Below are positions 10,791-22,400 of a DNA stretch of 64,000 nucleotides, piece after piece. The DNA comes from Meira nashicola. Its lineage: Eukaryota; Basidiomycota; Exobasidiomycetes; Exobasidiales; Brachybasidiaceae. The notes beneath the pieces were generated by a model. The model saw only the letters and a list, made by a program, of their open reading frames with translations. It had not been told where the DNA came from and made no database searches. Where the stretch lies: positions 6,758,013 to 6,822,012 of the forward strand of contig BCJU01000001.1 in the NCBI GenBank assembly GCA_001600355.1, read 5' to 3'. How positions within the stretch are numbered: position 1 is the first letter of the stretch; every line of letters starts with the position of its first letter. The position numbers and the translations under genes are program-made.

Positions 10791-12278
10791 TCATTCTGGC
10801 CTCGAGCGAGTATTTGAGATTGGCTTGTAACGATAATACTTTGTGATCGTGAAAAAGATGATTGCATCAATAGCAACAAAGATGAAAAATACATATCCAC
10901 CGAGTGCATCCTTGAGAGGCAAAAAGATGAGAGAAAGTGTGATATTCGCCAGCCAATTACATGCGATTCCCAAACTACTTGCAGGCGGAATGACAGATCG
11001 AGGTACCAATTCTGGTAAAATCAAAAATGGAATTGCACCCAAACCTGCGGAAAATCCAGCAGTGAAAGTGACAATACTAATTGCTGCAGGTACGCTTGCT
11101 GAATTCAGCATGCTAAAGCTTAAAGCCAAGGCTGAGACGGCCATTGTACCTGATGAGATTTGTAGAAGTCGTTTGCGACCCATTCTGCGTTCATCAATCA
11201 ATGGAATTGGAGGGAATGTCATCAAGAAATTCACTACTGTTATCCCCAAACCAATCAATTTTGCCGTTTTGTCATCATCTTCTTTGCTTCCACCGCCATT
11301 CTTCAATACGTCTGACAAGATTCCAGTACTGTAATATAATACTGCATTGATACCGCTCAACTGTTGTGCCATTTGTGTAAAGATGATCAAACGTGTGCCT
11401 TTGCGAATCTCATCTTGTTCACCGTTCAGTGCTCCAAAGGTAAGAGCGAGTCTCAATAACGAAAACACAGTGTGCCTTTTCGGCAAAGAATGAAGTGACC
11501 CGCCATCATTACTGCCAGTATCAGCGTCAGGTTCCTCGGGAGTCAAAAGAGGTTCTTCTACTTCTCTTGCTTGATCGTGTCCATTTGATTCTTGCGTTTC
11601 GGTCTTCCATAATTTCTTCCTGATCGAGTCGGGTTCTTTGGAATCACTCGGACATTCGATCGCAAAAGGAGAAAGTAGTAATTGAACCAATGCTATAGCA
11701 GCAGAAATTACCGGAACAATTCTCCATCGATTTGATCCTTTATCGCCAAGAGTGGAAACTCCGAGTGCTTGAGCGATCAAAATACCAATCACGATAGACA
11801 ATTGATTAAGAACACCAATCGAACCTTGCAATGCAGGAGGTGAGATGTCGTTCAAAAATCCTGGTACAATGGTCAATGCAATACCGCTTCCAATTCCCAT
11901 TAATAGCCTGCCCAATGCTAGAATGGGCCATGAGCCAGCATACGCTTGAACTAAACCACCTGCAACGTTCCACAAGCCAGATAAAATCAAAGCTGCTTTG
12001 CTACTTGTGCCTAAGATAGGCAGAATTGCCTTTAATGGAGATAAACATAAAGATCCAAGAAAACCACCAACGGTGAAACCTGCAGTTACATAACCGAATT
12101 GAGCATTGGTCATTTCAATGCATGTTGAGGTTGATGTAGATTTTGGGCTTGGACAGGTTAAAGCGCCTTGTAAAGGATTTAACTCTGATGTACCAAATCC
12201 GAAATTGAATGTTGAAAGAATTACCCATACTACAACAAAGGCAAAAAAGCCTGTCAATGAAGGGCGTTGACTCGCCAT
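10791..12278 (-). CDS. MFS sugar-transporter-like protein (Vps73/GLUT type)
   Basis: This 495-residue intronless protein is a polytopic membrane transporter of the major facilitator superfamily, sugar-porter branch. Visible features are an N-terminal membrane segment followed by FNFGFGTSELN, a luminal loop with two cysteines, and the sequence GRLLMGIGSGIALTIVPGFLNDISPPALQG. The latter is a relaxed form of the sugar-porter motif around PxYLxEIxPxxxRG. A central cytoplasmic loop of about 80 acidic residues divides the helices into two six-helix halves. The pattern LNQLSIVIGILIAQALG is typical of GLUT/HXT proteins. The overall form is closest to the yeast Vps73/YBR241C group, which is linked to the vacuole rather than to bulk glucose uptake. 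Substrate and location are inferred from family only. It is convergent with the dynein gene. Confidence 0.8.
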   Translation of the reverse strand: MASQRPSLTGFFAFVVVWVILSTFNFGFGTSELNPLQGALTCPSPKSTSTSTCIEMTNAQFGYVTAGFTVGGFLGSLCLSPLKAILPILGTSSKAALILSGLWNVAGGLVQAYAGSWPILALGRLLMGIGSGIALTIVPGFLNDISPPALQGSIGVLNQLSIVIGILIAQALGVSTLGDKGSNRWRIVPVISAAIALVQLLLSPFAIECPSDSKEPDSIRKKLWKTETQESNGHDQAREVEEPLLTPEEPDADTGSNDGGSLHSLPKRHTVFSLLRLALTFGALNGEQDEIRKGTRLIIFTQMAQQLSGINAVLYYSTGILSDVLKNGGGSKEDDDKTAKLIGLGITVVNFLMTFPPIPLIDERRMGRKRLLQISSGTMAVSALALSFSMLNSASVPAAISIVTFTAGFSAGLGAIPFLILPELVPRSVIPPASSLGIACNWLANITLSLIFLPLKDALGGYVFFIFVAIDAIIFFTITKYYRYKPISNTRSRPE

Positions 12279-12725
12279 CGTGCTGGCTGGGTGGGTGGTG
12301 TCAAGAAGTAGGATATTGAGAACGGCTTCCGAAAAGGGTTACTTTTGGCGTTGCGGGGGTCGAGCGTCCGTGCTCACTCATGAACCCTGGGTTTTATGCA
12401 CGCACGCACTTCCTGTTGTGTGTATAACAAAGAGTGGGTGCATTAGTCCGCCGCCGAAAGTGTTGTTGCAGATGAAAGACACTGGACGCAATTCTCAAAA
12501 AACTCACAAGACACTTTACGCGAAAGAAACGCGTACATTATTATTAAAGCAACACTTTCAGTCTGAAAGATTCAATTTTTTAGAACAACACCACATGTGT
12601 GTGTGTGTGTGTCTGCTCAGTCCGCAAACGCAATCGGAAATATCTTCTACCACATACCATCAAAAGCGATCCTCATTCGATTTGCTGCTGTAGTGAATAA
12701 TGAAAAGGTAAAAAGATTCATCAGT
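12279..12725. other. Divergent intergenic region with a short TG microsatellite
   Basis: This holds the upstream regions of the transporter (-) and the Rad26-like gene (+). A run of about nine TG units at roughly 12594-12611 is followed by a pyrimidine-rich CTGCTCAG. Open frames here read through the TG run as alternating Cys/Val and look non-coding. The stretch is probably promoter and 5' UTR. Confidence 0.5.
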
Positions 12726-15700
12726 ATGAACGGCTCGAGAAGCACAATGATGCCGCCCAGCAGACATGGTGCACAATCTGATGGGCAGCATGGAAGAGGA
12801 TCAAGAAGAGATTCATTCGAATTTGACTTTGATGACGATTTAACCTTGGATGATGCGGCCGAACAAAGTTTACAACAAATTGAAGAAGCTTTTCAAACAC
12901 AAATGCTTTCACAACCTGAAAGTCAAAGATCAACACAAAATCACAGAGCGGAAAGTTCAAATATTGGGAGAATACCGCCACTGCGAAATGAAAGTTTGAC
13001 AGAGAATGCAATAACTGGAAAACGAATTCGTAGCCCTTCTTTTGACTTCGTCGGCGCTTCATCGAATGGTAGAATTGCAAATGGAACGAAACAACCTCGT
13101 CTGCATCAACCACAAAATGTATCCGAATCTATCGCTTCTGATCGATCAAATGAACAACGAAGGATTCAAGAGCTTATGTATCAATTAGCCAAGAAAGACC
13201 AAGAGCTCTTAAAAGTACAAAGAGAAGTACAAAGCAAGAGTGGTGAAATTGAGATTGTTCGAAGAAAGTTGCATGATAGTATTGCCGAATCGAGTAAGCT
13301 ATTGTTGCAAAAGGAAGATAGTATCAAACAGCATCATATTTTGGTGGAAAAGTTCAGACAAGCAAATGATACACTTACGACAGAGAACAAGACTCTAAAA
13401 GCCTTTCGAACGTTTGAAGCTGGTACAAGTACTTCCAATCAATTATGGAGTAATGTGACAGCATCTGTAGCAAGAAGACGAGCTGCTGCGGGGCAGGCGA
13501 GTGTACAAAGAGATTACTCTCAATCACATTCCCAACATATTGCCGCTTCTGTTGGTTTGACAACACCAACAAAAAGAAATCGAAATGGCGGTAGAAATAT
13601 TGGAAGTAGCAGTGGCTCACGTCCTCTTGGCAGCCCTAGCAATAGTCATCTTCAACCTGATGATAGCCCTTCTGCTCGTGCACGAAGAAGACAAGAAGGT
13701 AATTCAACGAAACAGACACCAATCGGATCAGCAGTTGCGGAAAGTGTAACAAAAGCACGCAAAGTAGCATTTCCTGGCTTTGTCAATTCTTTCGCAAAAC
13801 CGATTTTGGCCAAAGAGACGCAAGCAGTAGGAGCAAAAGGAAGAAGAAATGTTGCTTCTACAAGCAAGCAACGGATTGAAGATCGATCACTTCAGGTTGC
13901 CGATGATGAAGTATTTCAAGATCATGCAAATGAAACGATTGATCATGATATGCCTCTTTTCCGCTCCTCCCCTAGCGCAGCACAACCTTCTTCGCAAAGC
14001 GATGTGCGAATCGAAGGGCGACCTGCTCACTCCTCACCAATTGCGAGAGAACAAACCTCAAAATCCGACCATATCACTTTGACAAGATGGTCCGATCCAA
14101 AAGTACGACAGATGTGGGCAGCGAAAAAGTATTCAGATCGTCAAGCATTCTTGGCATCTTTGATTTTAGGACACCAATCTGAGCCTTGCTTCTCTTCCAG
14201 TCAACGGTCGGGTGATCGATGGAATAAGAATGAGTCAACATTGCAAAGATTGCTTCATGTCAATTTACCTGCACATCGAACGGCTGATAGTTTGCAAGAA
14301 GAATATACTTTGGCCGTACATCATTTCTTGTCTGCTTTATCGAATGGAAGTGCAATGGCTGCTGAAGATCGATTTGTTGATATTTTGGAGGGATATGATG
14401 ATTTGAGTGAGGAAAAGCGTCGAAATTGGCCATCTCGAGAAGTTTATGAACAAGATTTGTTATTTGATTGCTTGCAATTCATTGAGGAAGGAGTTTATCA
14501 AGTAATCGATAGTATCTTTCATGAATTACAAATCATGCTGGCGATTGCATGCAAGGTGGAAGCATTTGATCGTATTTGTGATATTTTTTCTTTGATGAGA
14601 AGTGTCATCATTCATTTTCCTGTTGCAATTGCAGGTTTGACAGATGATGGGAATGAAACGTGTATTTTTTACGATGATGAAGAACGCACAAAGCCAACTC
14701 AACAAATCGAAGATGAAATGCGAGCCGGAGCGGAAACACAGCATGATGCAGCTGCATCCTTGAGAAGGCGTCAAGAAAGGAGATTGGATGTTCGCATTGA
14801 GAGAATCCTTTTGTCAAGTTTGCTTTGGGCATGTTCGCCTTCCTCTGACACCAGCAAACCGATCGAAAAAGCACAAAAGGATACTTTACTCGGCGTGCTT
14901 GTTGGCATATTGGAATTATTGGCTCATCAATGTATACACAATGATGCTGTTTCTTTGCATTGCACATATATGCTGAAAGTCGTATTGGAAGAACCTGGTG
15001 CATTGATCTCACTTCTTTTGGAAAATGATGGACAAAAGCCTAGACCGGCCAATATTGTACAACGCGTCATGGCAATTTTAACACAAACTTGTCAACATGA
15101 TTCCTTGTGGCGTATTGCTCTGGCGTGCACTCCAGGTGAACAAAACATTACACATTCTGGCAAAGCAACAAATCATCGATCAATGTACAGAAATGTGAAA
15201 GGTGATGAAGAAGAAACAAATTATCTTTTCAATACGTTCTCAAATCTACTTTTGATAAATAGGAGAGCTCCTGAAGGTTTGGATGCAAAAGGATTGCATC
15301 TTATTCATTTTTCCATCATAATCTTTTTGACGCAAATGACAATCTTGCATCCCCTGGTTGCTTTTCCTTTAGTTGCAAATTCTAAAATGATACTTGCTTC
15401 TTTGGTAAAATGTTTGCAAATGGATGTCGATCTGATTTGGAACGAAGAACAATTTTTGATTGGGATGAAAAGGGAGGAGAATGAACGATTGATTAATCGA
15501 TTGAATGAAGCCATTCAACGAATTTGTATGGACGTTAGATTGATGACACATTTGTACAATAAACCAATAATACAAGAAGGCGGACGAAGAAGTACTAGTA
15601 CAAACTTAAACGAAAGTATGGATGTAGAAATGGCAGGAAATGGAGGTACGGAAGACGATCAACGACTTTCAAAAATGCTCAATTCGCCAGGCATGCAATT

Positions 15701-16109
15701 CGTTCTCAATGGCGTTCGACATTCATTTGTGATTGCATTAAGTTTTATTGCATTTGCATCTGAGCCTGAATGGATGGAAATTGTGCCTATGGAAAAGATG
15801 GAGCAAGATGATGTGTATGAGCCAGAAGGAGAAGATGCAAGAATGATGTTGAACGATGTGAATGAATTAGCAGCGGAATTATTGGAATTAGTACTTTCAC
15901 CAGATGAGATTGAAGCATGCTGGGAAGCATTAGCAGATGAAGAAGGTGAAAATGAAGAAATGAACGGAGAAGAAGAAGCAGCTTTAGCAGCACATCAATT
16001 TTCACAACCTCTAAAACAACAATCACAATCACTCAACAAGCAAAACAAATTCACACAAAATGAAGTGATCAATCTGGATTCTGATGATGACAATGAGATG
16101 GTGCATTGA
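12726..16109 (+). CDS. Probable DNA-damage checkpoint protein ATRIP/Rad26
   Basis: A frame of 1,127 residues is counted from the ATG that begins MNGSRSTMMPPSRHG. An in-frame upstream start would translate a TG microsatellite and is rejected. Residues about 30-60 are acidic (FEFDFDDDLTLDDAAEQS), like the RPA-binding peptide at the ATRIP N-terminus. A coiled coil follows at about 135-225, containing QELMYQLAKKDQELLKVQRE and HHILVEKFRQANDTLTTENK, as in Rad26/ATRIP where it mediates oligomerisation. Then come a basic disordered region and a large helical C-terminal half of ARM/HEAT-like character. ATRIP-type proteins recruit ATR/Rad3 kinase to RPA-coated single-stranded DNA. The last residues read EVINLDSDDDNE, a good SUMO-interacting motif. 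The assignment rests on architecture rather than a diagnostic domain. Another large coiled-coil nuclear protein remains possible. Confidence 0.55.
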   Translation: MNGSRSTMMPPSRHGAQSDGQHGRGSRRDSFEFDFDDDLTLDDAAEQSLQQIEEAFQTQMLSQPESQRSTQNHRAESSNIGRIPPLRNESLTENAITGKRIRSPSFDFVGASSNGRIANGTKQPRLHQPQNVSESIASDRSNEQRRIQELMYQLAKKDQELLKVQREVQSKSGEIEIVRRKLHDSIAESSKLLLQKEDSIKQHHILVEKFRQANDTLTTENKTLKAFRTFEAGTSTSNQLWSNVTASVARRRAAAGQASVQRDYSQSHSQHIAASVGLTTPTKRNRNGGRNIGSSSGSRPLGSPSNSHLQPDDSPSARARRRQEGNSTKQTPIGSAVAESVTKARKVAFPGFVNSFAKPILAKETQAVGAKGRRNVASTSKQRIEDRSLQVADDEVFQDHANETIDHDMPLFRSSPSAAQPSSQSDVRIEGRPAHSSPIAREQTSKSDHITLTRWSDPKVRQMWAAKKYSDRQAFLASLILGHQSEPCFSSSQRSGDRWNKNESTLQRLLHVNLPAHRTADSLQEEYTLAVHHFLSALSNGSAMAAEDRFVDILEGYDDLSEEKRRNWPSREVYEQDLLFDCLQFIEEGVYQVIDSIFHELQIMLAIACKVEAFDRICDIFSLMRSVIIHFPVAIAGLTDDGNETCIFYDDEERTKPTQQIEDEMRAGAETQHDAAASLRRRQERRLDVRIERILLSSLLWACSPSSDTSKPIEKAQKDTLLGVLVGILELLAHQCIHNDAVSLHCTYMLKVVLEEPGALISLLLENDGQKPRPANIVQRVMAILTQTCQHDSLWRIALACTPGEQNITHSGKATNHRSMYRNVKGDEEETNYLFNTFSNLLLINRRAPEGLDAKGLHLIHFSIIIFLTQMTILHPLVAFPLVANSKMILASLVKCLQMDVDLIWNEEQFLIGMKREENERLINRLNEAIQRICMDVRLMTHLYNKPIIQEGGRRSTSTNLNESMDVEMAGNGGTEDDQRLSKMLNSPGMQFVLNGVRHSFVIALSFIAFASEPEWMEIVPMEKMEQDDVYEPEGEDARMMLNDVNELAAELLELVLSPDEIEACWEALADEEGENEEMNGEEEAALAAHQFSQPLKQQSQSLNKQNKFTQNEVINLDSDDDNEMVH

Positions 16110-16347
16110 TGTAGATGTATAGACATGTATATACATAAAACTACAAAGCGAAAAGAAAAAACGATTGAAAAATTGAAAACTTTGTGAAGAGTTGAGAAAG
16201 ATATTAGACATGAACAAATAATGGGGAAAATAGCAAGACAATTCTTGGGGAAGCTTCTGTATTAAAAACGATTCTGGGAACGAAGTCTTGCGGGTTATCA
16301 AGATTGTACAAAATTGGTGCTGTTATTACGTTTGGAAAGGAGCAGTA
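16110..16347. other. Convergent 3' intergenic region
   Basis: A short A-rich stretch lies between two genes that end toward each other. It presumably contains both 3' UTRs and polyadenylation signals. No coding signal was seen. Confidence 0.4.
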
Positions 16348-17697
16348 TCACTCTTCAATCACGAAGATGTCTTCATCCGTTGATGAGAAATTTGCTTGTT
16401 GTACACTACTCCCTGACGAGGAGCGTGGTCCTTTAAATGGTGATTGCAAAGATTTGGTACGTTGCCCTTCAAAGCCATTGGGTGAGTAAAAGACATCTGC
16501 TTCTTTTTCTTTTCCTTTGATTGAAATTGAAAGAGGAGGTGATCGTCTCTTGGAGATGGAGACAGGATTTGACATGGCTGACATTTTGAAATGATCAAAA
16601 TTCGGCTGAGTCAAAGGCTTAGCATCAACACGCCAAGGTGGCAACGGATAATGACCACCGGTGCAAGAAGAGGCTGAAGAAGCCGGAGAATGACTTACGA
16701 CAGTTGTTGGCGTCATTAGCATTGTACTTGGTGTTGAAACAAGCGAGTCAGGTGAGGATGACATTGGGCAAGTCATCGGATCGCGCGAACAATTCAAAGG
16801 TGTGCTCGGAATCGAAACTGATTTTTGTGCTGCAATTTGCAAATTGAAACGAGTAATTTCTTCTATCTCATCAACATTTTCCTTGACTTGTTGTTTTTCT
16901 TCATTTAAAGATCCAGACAAGCTTGCAAAACGATCTTTGAACGCGATCATGGCATCTTGCCACACGGTGGGAGAAAGATTTGAAATTCCTGAAAGTTCAC
17001 CGTTTGCATCTAATAAACTTTGACTTGCACTGGTAGTAGCATTCATCTTGCCTGGGTAGTTGTTATCGCCATAGCGTGGGTGGATGTAGACACAACGCTT
17101 GCCATAGCCACATTTACCCGTCTTGCTGAATGCTTCACAGACCTTTGAAAAAGGAAAAAAAAAAATCAAGTCAGCATGTAAGCGTTCTCGAATGGTCTGA
17201 ATTTCAAACATACCTTTGTCTTGTACTTAGGATGACGGTCAACGTTGCGTAATTCATTTTTGCCGTGAGCAAACCAGCAACTATTGGAAAAATGGTGTTA
17301 AAAAACGATTTGAGCATCCTATATGCACATTCTGGGCGCATACATTCGACTATTTTTCTAGCAAATACTTACTTGTTGCGACGACAAGTTCCATGTTCCT
17401 CCCAGAAACGGCACATTTCCGTTTTTAAGAGTTGTGGTTTGGCTGCGAAAGCAAGAAATGATGATAAAGGTTAGCATTCATTGACAAAGACTTTTTTAGA
17501 ATTTTCGATCACGTACCATTTTTCGTAGCGGTATTTTCAGAATGAGCATTAGTAATACAAGCAATAAATTGCGCTCGAGCAATGGGATCTTTCAAGATGA
17601 TCTCAAAATCATCCAAGCTCATGTAGTCATGAGGAAGAACAGGAGGTGGGGAAAAAGATACTGTTTGTGGCTGGTGAATATGATGTTGGCTGAACAT
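16348..17697 (-). CDS. Tandem CCCH zinc-finger mRNA-binding protein (tristetraprolin/Zfs1/Cth2 type), four exons
   Basis: Exons on the minus strand are 17697-17517, 17442-17373, 17280-17214 and 17142-16348. The introns have GT...AG ends and the joined frame is open for 370 residues. Finger 1 is C71-x8-C80-x4-C85-x3-H89 (starting EMCRFWEEHGTC), one residue shorter than the usual x5. Finger 2 is C108-x8-C117-x5-C123-x3-H127 (VCEAFSKTGKCGYGKRC). The linker between them is 18 residues and contains RHPKYKTK, diagnostic of the TIS11 family. These proteins bind AU-rich elements in 3' UTRs and promote deadenylation and decay. The rest is a low-complexity Ser/Pro-rich tail with basic patches. A pyrimidine-rich CTCTAG just upstream of the chosen ATG could be a splice acceptor, so a further 5' exon, coding or untranslated, is possible. 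Confidence 0.88.
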
Positions 17698-19467
17698 ATT
17701 GGCAAAAGTTCTCTAGAGAAAAGATATCTTGATATTAGAAAGATAGAAGCAAATATGGTGATGAACTTGCCGATAAGATGTCACGATGGGTTGTGGTTGG
17801 AAGAAAAGAAGATAGAAATGAGTTTTGTGTAAAATATAGGCGTACACATACATATGTGCATACATTCATCAATTTGACTACTGATGATCAAATTCAATAC
17901 CTGGCTAAACGTTTTTTGGCAGTCAAATGAAGCAAGGCTGACTAAGTACCCTTGGGCTATTTGCCAGTGTATGCACACACACCGTACCCTTTTGCACCTT
18001 TTTAGATCTCACGGCCCTGTCCATTTGCAGTTCAGATGCAATTTCCTTCGCTACTCAATTTCATGAGATTGGCGTACACCATCTTGAAATGATAAAGAAG
18101 AAGAAGGGAAGATTGTGTTGATGAAGTGAGTATATACAAATAATTTTAATACTTTCTTAACAGTCGATATAAGGCGACCTTTCAGATGGCAAGGTTACTT
18201 GCCAGTCTTCTTGCCGAAACATTGGCGTATAAAGAAAGTGTCCGCTTTTTACCGGGAGAGAAGACTGATTCAGTGCTGATTCGGATAATTTTCAACTCCG
18301 CTTAATAATTACTCATATCCAAAAAATGTTTTTCAGACCCGTCCGGCTCCTTTTTTCGCCGTTTTGTATCTTTTAATGGTTGCTTCTTGGCTTATACCAA
18401 GAATATATGCATCATCAAAGCACGTAATAGAATAAGCAATGATGTCGAAATAGAAACCCCTTTTATGGAAACACACTCTCGTATCAGTCAAAGTTTTTGC
18501 TTTGCTTGTAAGTTGACGGATCTCCATTGGCTAACTCATCAAAATAATCGTTATCAAGCCCCACTATGATCAACCGGCAACCTGGTGCAGTTTCCAACCG
18601 AGCCACGAGGCGAAGCGGTAATTGAATCTGTTGAATGCGGTGTAGATGTACATTTTGCATAATTAAAGCTAAGAGTGAGCTGGAAGGTTTCATGCATTTC
18701 TCTATATGTCGATATTCAATCAATGTCATTTTTGTCTATGCTTGGCAAACTATCGGCAATTCAACTGTATACTTCATGAAAATAAAAAAAATTACGGAGC
18801 GGAGTGGAGCAAGCCATTTCTCAGCCCATTTCAGCTCGGTCGCGTTCGATTAGGGTTTTGATGGACGCAAGCAAACAGTGCGGCAAATACATATTACAAT
18901 CTTTTAGAATTTACCTCCGAACATCATGCGCATAATCTACTTTTTCGTTGGCATGGAATCTAACGGTTTCCAATATTTACTTGTAATGATCAAGGAATGC
19001 ATGATCACCATCAACTTTTTGATGATTGGCATCTTTGATAAGTTCGCTGCATATGCGTGTGCAGCGCCAAAGTAACTTTATTTGGAGCCCAAATAGACTA
19101 CATACCCCGCCGAACAGGGCGGCACAAAGCCACGCCTCAATTTTTTACGGCATCTATTTGAAGTGTCAAAGTTGAGAGAAGCTTTTAGCGCGTGTGCATT
19201 AAATGCTTGTCAAAAACCTAACAATACACACCCCATAGACTCATTGTATTGGCGCAGAGCAGTTTATATGTACTCAAAAAGCCACTCCTTGATTGAGGTA
19301 AAGAGTGGTCAATTCGCAGTTTTCCACTACCTGTCATCTTCCACTCCTAAACAACCCGTCCGCATTCCATCTTCAGCCCCTTTCGTTAATTTGCAGAGGT
19401 TATTGATGATAAAAAGAGGCTAGCCAATTTGAGGATGTGGTGGTTGTGATCGTGATCTCAAGCAAAA
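17698..19467. promoter_or_regulatory. 1.8 kb divergent intergenic region, no gene recognised
   Basis: This lies between the CCCH gene (-) and the MIT gene (+). Several frames of 60-86 codons occur, but none has a recognisable domain, signal peptide or consistent splice partner. A minus-strand pyrimidine-rich tract near 18080-18110 and several GATC/ATGATCA palindromes near 18985-19005 are visible. It probably holds promoters and long 5' leaders. Confidence 0.4.
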
Positions 19468-22400
19468 ATGGAACATTCTTATATCCGCTCGCAGCAGCAA
19501 CCTATTTTAAATCAACAACAATCCAGAAGGATGATGCAGCATAAACAGCCGGAAGGCTATATTTCTTCTCCTCCGACATCATCTTCTCTACCTTCAACTT
19601 CCAATCGTAACGCATTGCGCACTAGGCAGGAGAATGTTGGTGAATCATTCTTAGCAATGGATCCAGAATCTTCTTCTTCTCCTTCTTCGACAAAAGTTGC
19701 ATCAGCAGGATCATCAACTATGCTTTCCTACTCTACTTCTCCCAATCGAGGCGATAGTAGAAGTATGCAAGGTAGATCGGCTCAAGCAGTGAAAAGGATG
19801 AACTTTGCAACACAAGAAGATTCAGATGTAGCGGAAGGATCATCACAAAGAACACAAGCGATTGATTTATACAATGCAACATTATCAGGTCAAGAAAGTG
19901 AACAATCTGGCAATGAATACGCCGCAAGACCTAAAGCTAAATCGCGCGGAAACAGATTAGGGATGCAAATGGGCAAGATGAAAGCCGCACCTCCTTCCAA
20001 TCCCCCAGAAGGCCAGATTGGCGCAAGCAACAAAGAACAGGGGTATACATTTGCTCTTCAACAACAAGAGCAGCAGCAACAATCTCAATCGGCATTCCCA
20101 TCACAACACGATCGGAGGGTGCCCAATTACCAGCATATACAAAAACAGTCATATCCTTCAGCATATCAGCAAGAGAGTGATCGATCAGATATCCCGCAAG
20201 AAGGACGACCATCGCCGTCCTCTGGCCGACAGAAAGGCATGGAGAAAGACTTATCAACATCGTCATTCTCATCAAATAGGGCCACATACGATTCAAATAA
20301 GCTAACGGAAAGCACCAGCACAACAAAAGATGCTTGGTCTACACCAAATGAGACTCCAGTCAGACGGACAAGTTCGCCAGATCGACAAAATGCAACCCGA
20401 TCAGGACAACTTTCTGATGCAACGATTGCTGAACTTGGTGCAACGCCAGGAATGGAACCAGCAGCTTTGCTAAATTCAGATGGACAGCCTTTGAGCAGCA
20501 AGAACATTTTGACAATTGCACTTCAAAAAGCGCAAAGTGCAGTCTTGTTGGATGGTTCGAATAACGTGGCAGAAGCAATATTGGCGTACAAACAGGCCGT
20601 TCGATTACTGCAAGAGGTCATGGAACGTGTCAGCCCAAAGACTTCTTCCGCTTCTAGATCCAATCGTAAAGTTCATCGAGAGGAAGAAAGAAGGCGTCTT
20701 AAAGTGATTCACGATACCTATGCAGAACGGATACGTTTGTTGAGCATGATTTATTCACCTAACACTGATGATGAAAACGAGGGTGTGTTCAATACGTTTC
20801 ATGTCGGAGAGCCGGCGGATACATCTGGGGAGGCAGACAATGAAGAGGAGCCGGAGGATGAAATTGCTGACAGAAAACGATGGTCCAGAAAGCAGGAAAC
20901 AAAAGGAAAGCGCATCTCAGATACTGATGCAGAAATGACTGAGCAAATTGCGACTCCAACGACGGTAGCACCAATCATCAGCATATCACATGATGATCCA
21001 AGTGGCCGTGCTACTCAAGACCGCATGACGCCCGATCGAGATAATGAAAGTCGGCTTCCAAATCGAATCGATGACGGACTGATAACCCCATCAACGCCTT
21101 ACTTTGATGCAAATGCAACTTTCAATGAATTTAGGCAATCTCAAGAAGTAATTACTGCTCCTCAACAACGGACGAATCCTTCGAGCTTAGCAGTCTCGGG
21201 AACGGCGGCTGCCGAGCCAAAGAGAATTGTTAGAGATCAAACTCTTGTTAGCCCATCAACATCGCAAGGTACAATATCTCAACGTAGAAGGAACACAAAT
21301 GCAAGCTTGTCCGCTTCCACAGTTCCGCCATCACCAACGCTATTGACATCTGAAAATGAAAGTCAAAGTGTCACACCGACTTTAGCTTCTGTTGCATCAA
21401 TGATTTCTACAGGCACAACGCCTCCTCCTCCGATGCCTGGCAGCGATGGAGTATTACCTGTAATGAAGCAATTATATGCATATCAAACGGACGATGCATC
21501 TACACCAGACAAGACCATAGCTAATCTATCTGAGAAATTACAATTGTCAGATGGTGAATCGGAGAAGAAAGAAAGACAGGCGGCTTTTACCTCTGCGGCT
21601 CGAAAAAGAGCAATCTCGCAACCCAGCAATCGTCGACCAAGCATTCCCGCAGCATTTTTACCAGGTTCAATGCGCTCTCATCATACTGCCACCCCTACTC
21701 CTGTCGTACGTCCACCGATGCCAAAGATTAGCCGCAAGGCATCTATGCCATTAACTCTGCTGCCGCAATCTTCTGGCGCTTTGTCTGGAGGCTCTGCAAC
21801 AATCACCAGTCCATCAGGTGCGAAAGGAGGATTGGGTGCATCCAACCCATTGCCAAGTCCTGCTCCTTCAAGTTATTCTGGTTATCATATGCTTGGGACG
21901 CCTATCAGTGCAGCTCCTATGTCGTCCAACGTCGTTGATGATCGTTCTTTAATCTTACAAGACTTGTTTCCGACAGCTTTGCCTTCTATGCAAATGGGAA
22001 TGCAACCTAGTTTTGCTTCTAATTCAGGTTCGCTGGGGTTGGCTTGGATGGGTGTATCTAATTCGATACCAGATGCTCATGATCTTAACATGCCAAACGA
22101 GAAATGTTTACGACCATTCCACACGATGAAGCAATTGAGCACAAGTATCGAAAAAGGTTCGTATTTAACACAAAAGCTATTCATTCCGAGAGAATTGTGG
22201 CAGCAAAATGTTGGAGGATCGCGACTATCTGCAGTGGATACAAAGATTCGATTGATAGACTTGATGAGCACATCAATGGAAAATGTGGAAAATTTTGGAC
22301 AATTTTTAATACATGAAATGTCGTTCACAGGCTCTACTGCGATTCATGTCGCAAAATTTGTTAAAACGCTGGATGAGGTGGAAGTTGTTATGATGGAAGT

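Noticed and set aside
12280..12725. A 137-codon frame and an upstream in-frame start for the Rad26-like gene
   Set aside because: The first has no domain and no proper ATG context. The second would translate a TG microsatellite into alternating Cys and Val before the conserved start.
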